A stretch of 64,000 bases of DNA from CAYNRA01 sp046293395 (GTDB lineage: Bacteria; Bacteroidota; Bacteroidia; Cytophagales; Spirosomataceae), in assembly GCA_046293395.1 (NCBI GenBank), contig JBKBOU010000001.1, positions 1,240,001-1,304,000 of the forward strand, in the 5' to 3' direction. Both the position numbers and the translations under genes were made by a program. This document shows positions 53,098 through 61,189 of this stretch, in pieces. Position 1 is the first letter of the stretch. Each line of letters begins with the position of its first letter. Below the pieces are notes generated by a model. That model did not search any database, was not told where the DNA came from, and saw only the letters and a list, made by a program, of their open reading frames with translations.

Positions 53098-53513
53098 ATT
53101 AGTTCTCGAATTAAATTTAAAGTCACTTGATCATTTATACTCGAACATCTTTCATATACATATCTAAGAAAAACTTTTTCTGTTAGTATTTTTAATTTAG
53201 TATGCTTCTTTCCCTTTGAATTTATCTTGTTCTCAAGTTCGGTTAATTGTTCATTTTTTAACCCACGTCTCAAATCTTCTACGATTAAATCAGAAATTAT
53301 ATAAAAATCTGTATCAGTTGAGAACTCAGTATCTGTCGGATGACCACCTAAATTTCCAATAACTTGAAACTGGTTATACTTAAATCCTTTTAAATTCTGT
53401 GTAAAGAATACATTTTTATCGTAAAACTGATTTAGTCTGCTTTTTTCCAAAAAGAGTTCTGACAAAGTGTCTATGCTACTTTTACTAATTTCTATTCTAC
53501 CATTGTCTTTCAT
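53094..53513 (-). CDS. Small BRCT-like partner protein of the cassette
   Basis: A 139-residue protein without signal or membrane segment. Residues about 33-80 follow a BRCT pattern: NVFFTQNLKGFKYNQFQVI in the place of the VFTG strand and helix, then LGGHPTDTEFSTDTDFYIISD in the place of the GG loop and the TTxLVVG strand. The final part (KLKILTEKVFLRYVYE) resembles the KAxxLxIxIISExxF end of BRCT domains. The call is inference from pattern. First gene of the two-gene cassette, overlapping the exonuclease gene by ATGA. AT-rich. Confidence 0.65.
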   Translation of the reverse strand: MKDNGRIEISKSSIDTLSELFLEKSRLNQFYDKNVFFTQNLKGFKYNQFQVIGNLGGHPTDTEFSTDTDFYIISDLIVEDLRRGLKNEQLTELENKINSKGKKHTKLKILTEKVFLRYVYERCSSINDQVTLNLIRELI

Positions 53514-53703
53514 GTTCGTGGACTTTAAATTATTTTGTAATATTTCAAAAATGGATAAAAACGAAGAGGCTATTCATTAATTTATAAAAAGAGACAACGG
53601 CCCTAATCAAGTTTAAAACCTAACTAAAAGCAATTTATATCAAAAAATATTAATTGGCAAAAAAGTATAAACGGCACTGGAGTTTTCAAGTGGCATCAAT
53701 CCA
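53514..53703. other. AT-rich leader of the cassette
   Basis: No gene is supported here. The sequence is AT-rich and contains short runs such as CAATTTATATC and AAAATATTAATT; the promoter of the cassette must lie here, but no TAnnTTTG box was found with confidence. Confidence 0.4.
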
Positions 53704-53738
53704 TTTAGCAACGAGGAAATGAGAGACTTAACTCAAAT
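53704..53738. repeat. Inner imperfect repeat, right
   Basis: Partner of 52150-52184, in the same orientation, just inside the right 211-bp repeat (13 bp away). Confidence 0.45.
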
Positions 53739-53751
53739 ATATTCTTAGTGA

Positions 53752-53962
53752 ATTGCACCTATATCTACGCAAAAAATAAAAAAGTGTTCAAAAAAAGGTC
53801 ATTTGGAAAACTAAATTTCCCAAATGACCTTTTTAATCTTCTTTCTATGCACATCAATGTCTAAAAGACTGCATCAAAAGGAACGTCCCGATACCTGCGA
53901 AATAGCCAATGAGAGCTAACCAAGATATTTTCTTCACGTACCAAAAGAAGCTAATTTTTTCC
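53752..53962. repeat. 211-bp direct repeat, right copy (native nhaD 3' end)
   Basis: 209 of 211 bases match 51939-52149 at an offset of exactly 1813 bp. It covers the last 35 codons of nhaD and its terminator. Confidence 0.97.
53793..53834. terminator. Terminator of nhaD (repeat copy 2)
   Basis: Same hairpin as in copy 1 (AAAAGGTCATTTGG/CCAAATGACCTTTT), 19 bases beyond the nhaD stop. Confidence 0.9.
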
Positions 53963-55131
53963 ATTCCCATCGCTGCAACGCCAGCGGCTGAGCCAATGAT
54001 AAGCGCACTCCCACCTGTCCCGGCACTGAACGCTAGAAGTTCCCAGAAGGGGTCATCCATCGGAAATTGTTCGAGCGAATACATACCCATAGAAGCAGCT
54101 ACAAGCGGAACGTTATCCACGACGGCAGACAACAAACCAATGACCGTTACGATGATTGTTTGGTTTTTGAGCGTATCCGTCAACCAAGAGGCTACACCGG
54201 TTAAAATTCCTACGGTTTGCAAGGCAGAAACGGCGAGAAGGATACCTAAGAAGAACAAAACACTTGGCATATCGATTTTTTCAAGGGCTTTGTAAACAGA
54301 AAACTTCTTTTTGAAGTCGGCGTCTCTGTTTTTGATAAGTAATTCTGTAACAGCCCAAAGAATGCCAAGCGAGAGCAACATACCCATAAATGGAGGTAAG
54401 TGCGTCAATGTTTTAAAGATTGGCACAAAGATTAATCCACCGATTCCGGTAAAGAAAACAATGTTTTTATCACTTTTAGATACATCGTGTTTAGACGGCG
54501 CTTGAATTACCTTGGCGTCGAGTGTTCCTTTTGCAGAGCGCGAAATGATGAATACAGGAATCAATACACAAACCAAACTTGGAATAAATAGCTGTGCAAC
54601 GATATTACTAGCCGAAATTTGCCCACCGATCCAGAGCATGGTAGTGGTTACGTCACCCATCGGAGACCAAGCGCCACCTGCATTCGCTGCAACAACGATA
54701 AGACCAATGAATAACAGACGAATATCTGCTTTGTCTATCAGTTTTTTGACCAGCGTTACCATGACAATGGTGGTTGTAAGGTTGTCCAAAATAGCAGAAA
54801 GGAAGAAAGTCAGAATACTGATAATCCAAAGTAGTTTCACTTGGTCTCGCGTCGTGATTTTTTCAGTGATAATATCGAAGCCGTCGTAGGTGTCGATTAA
54901 TTCGACAATCGTCATGGCTCCCATCAAGAAGAATAAAATTCCGGCAATTTCACTGGTATGGTGATAAAGTTCTTCTGTTACGTGGTTTGGGTCATGAAGT
55001 ATGAATGTTACGACCGTCCAACAAAGAGCACCTGTAAGCAAGGCAGAGGAGGATTTATCAATGGAGATATTGTGCTCCAAGACAATTCCTAGATAGCCAA
55101 TGATAAAAATGGCTACGAGTAAAATTTCCAT
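53854..55131 (-). CDS. nhaD: NhaD-type sodium/proton antiporter
   Basis: A 425-residue integral membrane protein with about 11-13 helices of the ion transporter (IT) superfamily, exchanging sodium for protons. Landmarks are FFLMGAMTIVELIDTYDGF, SAILDNLTTTIVMVTLV, VAANAGGAWSPMGDVTTTMLWIGGQI (in parts), SAVVDNVPLVAASMGM and FSAGTGGSALIIGSAAGV. All family motifs are intact, including the C-terminus within the 211-bp repeat. Single gene with its own terminator. Confidence 0.95.
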   Translation of the reverse strand: MEILLVAIFIIGYLGIVLEHNISIDKSSSALLTGALCWTVVTFILHDPNHVTEELYHHTSEIAGILFFLMGAMTIVELIDTYDGFDIITEKITTRDQVKLLWIISILTFFLSAILDNLTTTIVMVTLVKKLIDKADIRLLFIGLIVVAANAGGAWSPMGDVTTTMLWIGGQISASNIVAQLFIPSLVCVLIPVFIISRSAKGTLDAKVIQAPSKHDVSKSDKNIVFFTGIGGLIFVPIFKTLTHLPPFMGMLLSLGILWAVTELLIKNRDADFKKKFSVYKALEKIDMPSVLFFLGILLAVSALQTVGILTGVASWLTDTLKNQTIIVTVIGLLSAVVDNVPLVAASMGMYSLEQFPMDDPFWELLAFSAGTGGSALIIGSAAGVAAMGMEKISFFWYVKKISWLALIGYFAGIGTFLLMQSFRH

Positions 55132-55305
55132 AAAAAGATGAGTTAATGTGGATTATTTTCTACAATTCCACGTGTTTAAAATTACATCACACTTGGTGAT
55201 TTCAATAGGTATCTTTTTAAAAAAGAATTGTGTGATTTTTACAAAAATAGAAGATTTTGGGCTTAATCCTATCCTTTCTCTCAGAATATCTACGCTAAAA
55301 AGCAT

Positions 55306-55343
55306 AAAAAAGCGGAGCCAATTTACAGATGACTCCGCTTTTT
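55306..55343. terminator. Terminator of the pnt operon
   Basis: Stem AAAAGCGGAG/CTCCGCTTTT with a loop of about 15 bases and T-tract on both strands, 18 bases beyond the pntB stop. Confidence 0.82.
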
Positions 55344-55361
55344 ATACATAAAATCAAAGAC

Positions 55362-56747
55362 TTACATATCTTTTAATTCATTAACGACCTTGGTAATCGT
55401 TTGCTTTGCATCTCCGAAAAGCATGAGACAGTTATCGTACCCGAATAACTCGTTTTCAACGCCTGCATATCCTTTTCCCATACTTCTTTTCGAGACAATG
55501 ACTGTCCGGGCTTTGTCTGCATTTAGAATCGGCATTCCGAAAATAGGACTTTGCGGATTCGTTCTTGCCGCAGGATTAACGACATCATTTGCGCCTACCA
55601 CAAACACCAAATCAGTATTTGCAAACTCATCGTTTATCTCCTCCATCTCGATTAATTTATCGTACGATACATTCGCCTCCGCCAAGAGTACATTCATGTG
55701 ACCTGGCATCCGCCCTGCAACGGGGTGAATGGCAAATTTGACAGAGATATTTCTTTTTTCGCACAATTCGGCTAATTCCCGAATCGTGTGTTGAGCTTGC
55801 GCAACTGCCATTCCGTACCCTGGAACGATGATAATAGACGAGGCAGAGTCAAAAAGCATTGCGGCTTCTTCTACGCCCACTTCCTTCACCGTAATTTCAG
55901 GGCCATCTGCGCCTGCAACCGTCGGTGCTTGTCCAAATCCACCCAAAAGTACACTTAAAAGCGAGCGGTTCATGGCTTTGCACATGATTTGCGTCAGGAT
56001 AATTCCCGAAGCCCCTACCAATGCACCTGAAACAATGAGTACATTATTATTCAACACAAAACCCGTCGTACATGCTGCCATACCGGAGTATGAATTAAGC
56101 AAAGAAATAACGACAGGCATATCTGCCCCACCGATTGGAATAACCGTCAGAATACCTAAAAGCAAGGCAATAGCCGTAACAACCAAGACATGGTTTATGT
56201 TGTATTGGTCAACGATGGCTAAGATAGAAACTCCGATGACGCCAATAAAAAGGGCTAAATTGAGAAGATGTTGGGCTGTAAATGTGATGGGTTTTCCTGA
56301 GATTTTTCCGTTTAATTTCAAGAAAGCGACCATGGAGCCTGTAAAAGTCACCCCACCGATGAAGATACTGAGCACGGCACTTGTTCCGACGATGACATCC
56401 ACTCCTGTTGCTTGTACTTGCGTACGGAGCCAATAATCTGAAAGTGCTACTGCGACAGACGCCAACCCACCAAAACCATTGAACAAGGCAACCATTTCTG
56501 GAATTTGGGTCATTTCTACACGCGTTGCAAATACCAACCCAATGGCAGAACCAATGACGATACAAACCATAATTTCAATGAATGTGATGGACTGAATTTG
56601 AACCAATGTAGCCAAAATAGCCACCATCATTCCGGCTGCTGAAACCAAGTTCCCTCTTCGTGCGTCTTTCGTACGATTCATCAATTTGATACCAATAATG
56701 AAAAGAATCGAAGAGATTAAATAAGCTAATTGTATGTATATATTCAT
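55362..56747 (-). CDS. pntB: NAD(P) transhydrogenase subunit beta
   Basis: The membrane and NADP-binding subunit of proton-translocating transhydrogenase, which makes NADPH from NADH at the expense of the proton gradient. About eight to nine helices in residues 1-260 are followed by domain III (about 285-461) with VPGYGMAVAQAQHTI for NADP binding, FAIHPVAGRMPGHMNVLLAEA and VGANDVVNPAARTNPQSPI. All motifs are present. Last gene of the operon pntA1-pntA2-pntB. Confidence 0.97.
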   Translation of the reverse strand: MNIYIQLAYLISSILFIIGIKLMNRTKDARRGNLVSAAGMMVAILATLVQIQSITFIEIMVCIVIGSAIGLVFATRVEMTQIPEMVALFNGFGGLASVAVALSDYWLRTQVQATGVDVIVGTSAVLSIFIGGVTFTGSMVAFLKLNGKISGKPITFTAQHLLNLALFIGVIGVSILAIVDQYNINHVLVVTAIALLLGILTVIPIGGADMPVVISLLNSYSGMAACTTGFVLNNNVLIVSGALVGASGIILTQIMCKAMNRSLLSVLLGGFGQAPTVAGADGPEITVKEVGVEEAAMLFDSASSIIIVPGYGMAVAQAQHTIRELAELCEKRNISVKFAIHPVAGRMPGHMNVLLAEANVSYDKLIEMEEINDEFANTDLVFVVGANDVVNPAARTNPQSPIFGMPILNADKARTVIVSKRSMGKGYAGVENELFGYDNCLMLFGDAKQTITKVVNELKDM

Positions 56748-56801
56748 AAGATGTACGCTAATTTTGAAAGATTGACCTACTATTTTGAGAAAAAAGCCTA
56801 T

Positions 56802-57089
56802 TTATTTCTTGCGAAACATCTTCAGCATTCTATCTGTTACGGCGTAGCCACCGACCACATTGATTGTAGCCAAGACGAGCGCAACCAAACCCAAGTATTT
56901 GCTGACCGTCGTAAAACCCATTTCATTGGAGGCAAGAATAGCTCCGACGATGGTTATTCCGGAAATCGCATTCGAGCCAGACATCAAAGGTGTATGCAAT
57001 GTAGGCGGCACTTTGGCGATGAGTTCAAACCCAAGATAACTCGCCAAAACAAGAATATAAACTAAGATAATGAGTGATTCCGTTGACAT
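56802..57089 (-). CDS. pntA: NAD(P) transhydrogenase subunit alpha, membrane part
   Basis: A 95-residue membrane protein with three to four helices, corresponding to the C-terminal membrane part of one-piece PntA (as PntAB of Rhodospirillum). HTPLMSGSNAISGITIVGA and ALVLATINVVGGYAVTDRML are diagnostic. It lies between the NAD-binding subunit gene (11 bases away) and pntB (54 bases). Confidence 0.94.
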   Translation of the reverse strand: MSTESLIILVYILVLASYLGFELIAKVPPTLHTPLMSGSNAISGITIVGAILASNEMGFTTVSKYLGLVALVLATINVVGGYAVTDRMLKMFRKK

Positions 57090-57100
57090 AGTAAAGGAAT

Positions 57101-58237
57101 TTAAGATTTGTTTTTTTCAAGAATAGATTGTGTAAACGCATGAACCAAACGGCCTTGGTGGGTGATGAGAGCGCCTTTTGTAATTTCCTCTTCCATGTCC
57201 CAATGGAAGCCCTCCGGCTTAGCCAAATGTAGCAATAAAGTACTTATGTTTGTAGCGTATAATTGACTGGCATTGACGGGCAACAACGAAGGTAGGTTCG
57301 ACTCCCCGATAATCGTTGCACCGTATTTAAGAACCGTTTTATTGATTTCAGAAAGAGCACAATTACCCCCCGATTCAACCGCCATATCCACAATGACCGA
57401 ACCTGTTTTCATGGATTTCACCATTTCTTCAGTAACCAAAACAGGTGCTTTTTTTCCGATGACGAGTGCCGTTGTAATCACAATATCTGCTTCTTTGATT
57501 CGCTCTTCAACCAATTCTTTTTGCTTGGCGAGAAATTCGGCAGAAACCTCTTTGGCATAACCACCTTCTACTTGAACTCCCTCGACCCCTTCAACGGTCA
57601 AAAAGCGACCACCAAGCGACTCTACCTGCTCTTTTGTTTCAGGGCGAACGTCGGTTACTTCTACAATAGCACCTAACCTTTTAGCGGTAGCGATGGCTTG
57701 CAAACCGGCAACACCTGCACCAAAGATAAGTACCTTGGAAGGCGTGATTGTGCCGGCGGCGGTCATCATCAACGGAAATATCTTACCGAGCGCGTTGGCA
57801 CCGAGCAAAACCGTTTTGTAACCGGCCAAGTTTGCTTGAGAACTGAGCGCATCCATTTTTTGGGCTCTCGAAATCCGGGGAACGGCATCCATGGAGAAAG
57901 CAGAAATTTGCTTTTCATTGAGGGCTTGAACAATTTCTGGAATTGTGTAAGCATACAAAAACGAGATAGAAACCCTGCCAGGCTGCATCGCTTGTACTTC
58001 CTCCAACGTGAAGGCATTGACTTTCAAGTAAACGTCCGCTTCTTGAAAAACCGTAGGCTGGTCAGCGACTGTTGCGCCTGCTTGTTCGTAGTCAGTATCT
58101 GAGAAAGACGAACCCTCTCCTGCTCCTTTTTCTAAGACAACCTGAAAGTTTTTTTTAACCAAAGCTTTCACGATGTCGGGTGTCAATGCGACACGCTTTT
58201 CGTATGCTTTGGATTCTTTAATTACCCCTAATTTCAT
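57101..58237 (-). CDS. pntA: NAD(P) transhydrogenase subunit alpha, NAD-binding part
   Basis: A 378-residue cytoplasmic subunit with the alanine dehydrogenase/PNT fold. MKLGVIKESKAYEKRVALTPDIV (in parts) opens it; RVSISFLYAYT, FSMDAVPRISRAQKMDALSSQ and the Rossmann loop VLIFGAGVAGLQAIATAKRLG follow, with TDVRPETKEQVESLGG and AVESGGNCALSE. It has no membrane part, so the operon is the split three-gene form. First gene, with its own promoter. Confidence 0.96.
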   Translation of the reverse strand: MKLGVIKESKAYEKRVALTPDIVKALVKKNFQVVLEKGAGEGSSFSDTDYEQAGATVADQPTVFQEADVYLKVNAFTLEEVQAMQPGRVSISFLYAYTIPEIVQALNEKQISAFSMDAVPRISRAQKMDALSSQANLAGYKTVLLGANALGKIFPLMMTAAGTITPSKVLIFGAGVAGLQAIATAKRLGAIVEVTDVRPETKEQVESLGGRFLTVEGVEGVQVEGGYAKEVSAEFLAKQKELVEERIKEADIVITTALVIGKKAPVLVTEEMVKSMKTGSVIVDMAVESGGNCALSEINKTVLKYGATIIGESNLPSLLPVNASQLYATNISTLLLHLAKPEGFHWDMEEEITKGALITHQGRLVHAFTQSILEKNKS

Positions 58238-58272
58238 AAAAATTTACTTGGTAAACGTGGTTTTGTATCGTA

Positions 58273-58301
58273 CAAATTTAGAAATTATCACCAATAAACA
58301 A
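58273..58301 (-). promoter_or_regulatory. Promoter of the pnt operon
   Basis: On the minus strand, TTG at 58299-58301, an 18-bp spacer and TAAATTTG at 58273-58280. The start codon is 35 bases downstream. The rest of the 306-bp gap to 58543 holds nothing else I can support. Confidence 0.5.
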
Positions 58302-58543
58302 GCCTTTAACCCTGTTATTCACCTTATTTTGTGGATATTTTCATATTAAAAATTAAATAGGCTTTTTCAGAAACGATTCCGAATAATATTTTGAATTTCC
58401 AAACCTTACCCATATCTGTCGTATTTTCCGTTTGTTTCCTTTCCCAGCCGAGAAAGCAATATCACAGCAGACAGACGTACATAGATTTCCATTTTCCTCG
58501 AATATATGTATATTTACTCCTTTCGTACTTAGTTTACAAATGT

Positions 58544-58870
58544 ATGTCTGAACTAAAAAAAGCTTTCAATAAAGATTTAATCTTGCGTGAAAAACTGGCG
58601 ATACAGCGGACACATCTGGCGAATCAGTCCACTTTTTTGGCTTTTCTGCGAACAGCTTTGTACTTGCTCGTGGCTGGTTTAAGCACAGAAAATCTCCTTA
58701 AACTCCCGTTCAACTCTCCGTTTATGTATCTTTTCTATGGACTCTCTTTAATGACCTTGCTTACAGGAATTATCAATTATTTTAGCAACAGGAAAAAGAC
58801 CATTCAGAACGAGAAACACATCGGCGATTATCAATTGGATTATCTACAAGCTGATCAAATCAACGACTAA
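58544..58870 (+). CDS. DUF202/YidH family membrane protein
   Basis: A 108-residue small membrane protein of the DUF202 (YidH) family. The diagnostic segment is LAIQRTHLANQSTFLAFLRTALYLLVAGL: Arg, the RTxLAxxRTxLA pattern and a first helix (shown in parts here as QRTHLANQSTFLAFLRT). A second helix follows (MYLFYGLSLMTLLTGIINYF). Its role is unknown. The frame is open from 58391, but the family begins near the ATG at 58544, so that start is chosen. It precedes the DPP-IV-like gene by 45 bases on the same strand. Confidence 0.85.
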   Translation: MSELKKAFNKDLILREKLAIQRTHLANQSTFLAFLRTALYLLVAGLSTENLLKLPFNSPFMYLFYGLSLMTLLTGIINYFSNRKKTIQNEKHIGDYQLDYLQADQIND

Positions 58871-58915
58871 AACAATGCTGACTACTTCTATTTTCCATTT
58901 ATCCATCCTACATCT

Positions 58916-61114
58916 ATGAAAAAAAATACGCGATTTGTTCCTTTATTTCTGCTCGTATTCCTAACGTCTGTTCTTTCTTCTACGGCTCAAAATAGAAAAT
59001 GGGCACCCGATGATAGCGGCATATATCAATTAATTAAAAACGAAATTGTCTTCATTGATTTAGAGAAAAAAGACACAACGATTGTTGTTTCAAAGGCTGA
59101 TATTACACCAGAAAAAGCGCAAAATCCAATTGAAATCAAAGATTATTCGTTTTCAGATGCGCGGGGTAAGGTATTGCTTTTTACGAATAGCAAACGAGTT
59201 TGGCGGTACGAAACTAAAGGCGATTACTATATATTAGACCTTTCCACCAAAAAATTAGTACAAATTGGGAAAGGACTGCCTGCGAGTTCTTTGCTCTTCG
59301 CTAAAATTTCGCCCAACGAAAAACAGGTGGCTTATGTTTCTGAGGGAAATTTATATTTGGAGCAGATTGGCTCGCATAAAATTACACCACTTACGAATAA
59401 TGGGGGGAACCGGAAGCTTATCAACGGTACCTTTGATTGGGCATACGAGGAAGAATTTGGTTGCCGAGATGGTTTCCGTTGGAGTAGTGACAGCCGTAAA
59501 ATCGCCTATTGGCAAATTGACGCAACCAGTATTCGGGACTTCCCGATGATCAACACAACAGACTCCATTTATGCGTTCACCATCCCGATTGAATACCCCA
59601 AAGTAGGCGAAACACCATCAGCCAGTCGGATTGGGGTCGTGGATGTTCGTTCTACAAAAACAACTTGGATGGATATTCCGGGAGACAGCAAGCAGCACTA
59701 TATTCCACGAATGGAATGGGCAGACAATTCAGAGGAAGTCATGATTCAGCAACTCAACAGGAAGCAGAACAAAAGTATTTTATTTTTGGCGAATGCAAAT
59801 ACAGGAACAGCGACTGCCATTCACGAAGAAACAGACGCTGCTTGGGTGGATGTACGGAGCCGTTGGACAACAGACAGCCCCGCTGGATGGGCTTGGATTA
59901 ACAAGGGTAAAGCATTTTTATGGATAAGTGAAGAAGATGGATGGCGACACATTTATAAAATTTCACGCGATGGTAAAACCAAAGAACTCATTACTCCAGG
60001 ACAATACGATGTAATTTCACCAGAACGGATTGACCATCAAAACGGATTTGTTTATTTCTCGGCATCGCCCAACAACGCCACGCAACGCTATTTGTACCGT
60101 GTCTCCATGGATGTACTTTCTTTCAATCCAGAACGCATTACACCACTACCGCAACAAGGAACGCACAGCTACGATATTTCTCCGACTACGAAATGGGCGA
60201 TTCACCAGTTTTCCAATCATTTTACTCGCCCTATGACAGAGTGGGTACGTTTACCAAGCCATGAAGAGGCCGGTTTTGGTCCATCTATCGCAAGCCGATA
60301 CGACGAAAAACAGCAAAGCAAAGCACGAATATCGTTTTTTCAAGTCACAACCAAAGACGGTATTACCCTTGATGGTTGGATGCAAAAACCAACCAAATTT
60401 GATTCAACCAAAAAGTATCCTGTCGTATTTTTTGTATATGGAGAACCGGCAAGCCAAACCGTTGTTGACCGTTGGGGAGCAGGGCAAAATGCGCTTTATC
60501 AAGGAGATATGGCGGAAGACGGGTATATTTATATATCTGTAGAAAACAGAGGCGCGCCAGCACCCAAAGGGCGTGAATGGAGAAAATCCATCTACCGCAA
60601 GATTGGCATTATCAATATCCGCGACCAAGCAATGGCATGTGAAAAACTTTTGGAACAACACCGTTTTTTAGATCCATCGCGGGTGGCAGTCCACGGTTGG
60701 AGTGGCGGAGGTTCCTCTACGCTTAACTTATTGTTCCAATATCCACAATTGTACCAAACCGGTATTGCGGTGGCGGCAGTCGCCAACCAGTTGACCTACG
60801 ACAATATTTATCAAGAGCGCTATATGGGTATTCCGCAAGAAAACCGAGAAGATTTTATCCAAGGTTCACCGATTACCCATGCAAAAAATCTCAAAGGGAA
60901 TTTATTGTATATCCACGGGACAGGAGACGACAACGTACATTATCAAAATGCGGAAATGCTTGTAAATGAACTCATTAAACACAATAAACAGTTCCAATTC
61001 ATGCCTTATCCGAACCGAGACCATGGGATTCGGGACAGTGAAGCAACCCGCCTACATTTGCAAACTTTATTTACACAGTATTTGAAACAACATTGCCCAC
61101 CTGGTGGAAGATAA
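58916..61114 (+). CDS. Dipeptidyl peptidase IV-like S9 peptidase, secreted
   Basis: A 732-residue exported serine peptidase that removes N-terminal dipeptides, typically with proline second. Signal peptide (about 1-24), then an eight-bladed propeller domain (about 30-470) containing WAYEEEFGCRDGFRW, whose glutamates hold the peptide N-terminus in the DPP-IV branch. The alpha/beta hydrolase domain (about 480-732) has the nucleophile Ser596 in HGWSGGGSS, the aspartate in HGTGDDNVH and the catalytic His703 in NRDHGI. It probably supplies dipeptides for uptake; the TonB-dependent receptor just downstream is a possible partner. Confidence 0.95.
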   Translation: MKKNTRFVPLFLLVFLTSVLSSTAQNRKWAPDDSGIYQLIKNEIVFIDLEKKDTTIVVSKADITPEKAQNPIEIKDYSFSDARGKVLLFTNSKRVWRYETKGDYYILDLSTKKLVQIGKGLPASSLLFAKISPNEKQVAYVSEGNLYLEQIGSHKITPLTNNGGNRKLINGTFDWAYEEEFGCRDGFRWSSDSRKIAYWQIDATSIRDFPMINTTDSIYAFTIPIEYPKVGETPSASRIGVVDVRSTKTTWMDIPGDSKQHYIPRMEWADNSEEVMIQQLNRKQNKSILFLANANTGTATAIHEETDAAWVDVRSRWTTDSPAGWAWINKGKAFLWISEEDGWRHIYKISRDGKTKELITPGQYDVISPERIDHQNGFVYFSASPNNATQRYLYRVSMDVLSFNPERITPLPQQGTHSYDISPTTKWAIHQFSNHFTRPMTEWVRLPSHEEAGFGPSIASRYDEKQQSKARISFFQVTTKDGITLDGWMQKPTKFDSTKKYPVVFFVYGEPASQTVVDRWGAGQNALYQGDMAEDGYIYISVENRGAPAPKGREWRKSIYRKIGIINIRDQAMACEKLLEQHRFLDPSRVAVHGWSGGGSSTLNLLFQYPQLYQTGIAVAAVANQLTYDNIYQERYMGIPQENREDFIQGSPITHAKNLKGNLLYIHGTGDDNVHYQNAEMLVNELIKHNKQFQFMPYPNRDHGIRDSEATRLHLQTLFTQYLKQHCPPGGR

Positions 61115-61189
61115 AATATACGAGAAGATAGGCGAATAGTTAGATGAATATGTGTAATTTGGTGACGAATTTACCTAAATAAAAAACAC

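Noticed and set aside
51939..53962. Insertion sequence or transposon as the source of the cassette
   Set aside because: No transposase, no terminal inverted repeats, and the duplicated flank is far longer than a target-site duplication.
58391..58543. N-terminal extension of the DUF202 protein
   Set aside because: No similarity to the family and a good ATG at 58544.
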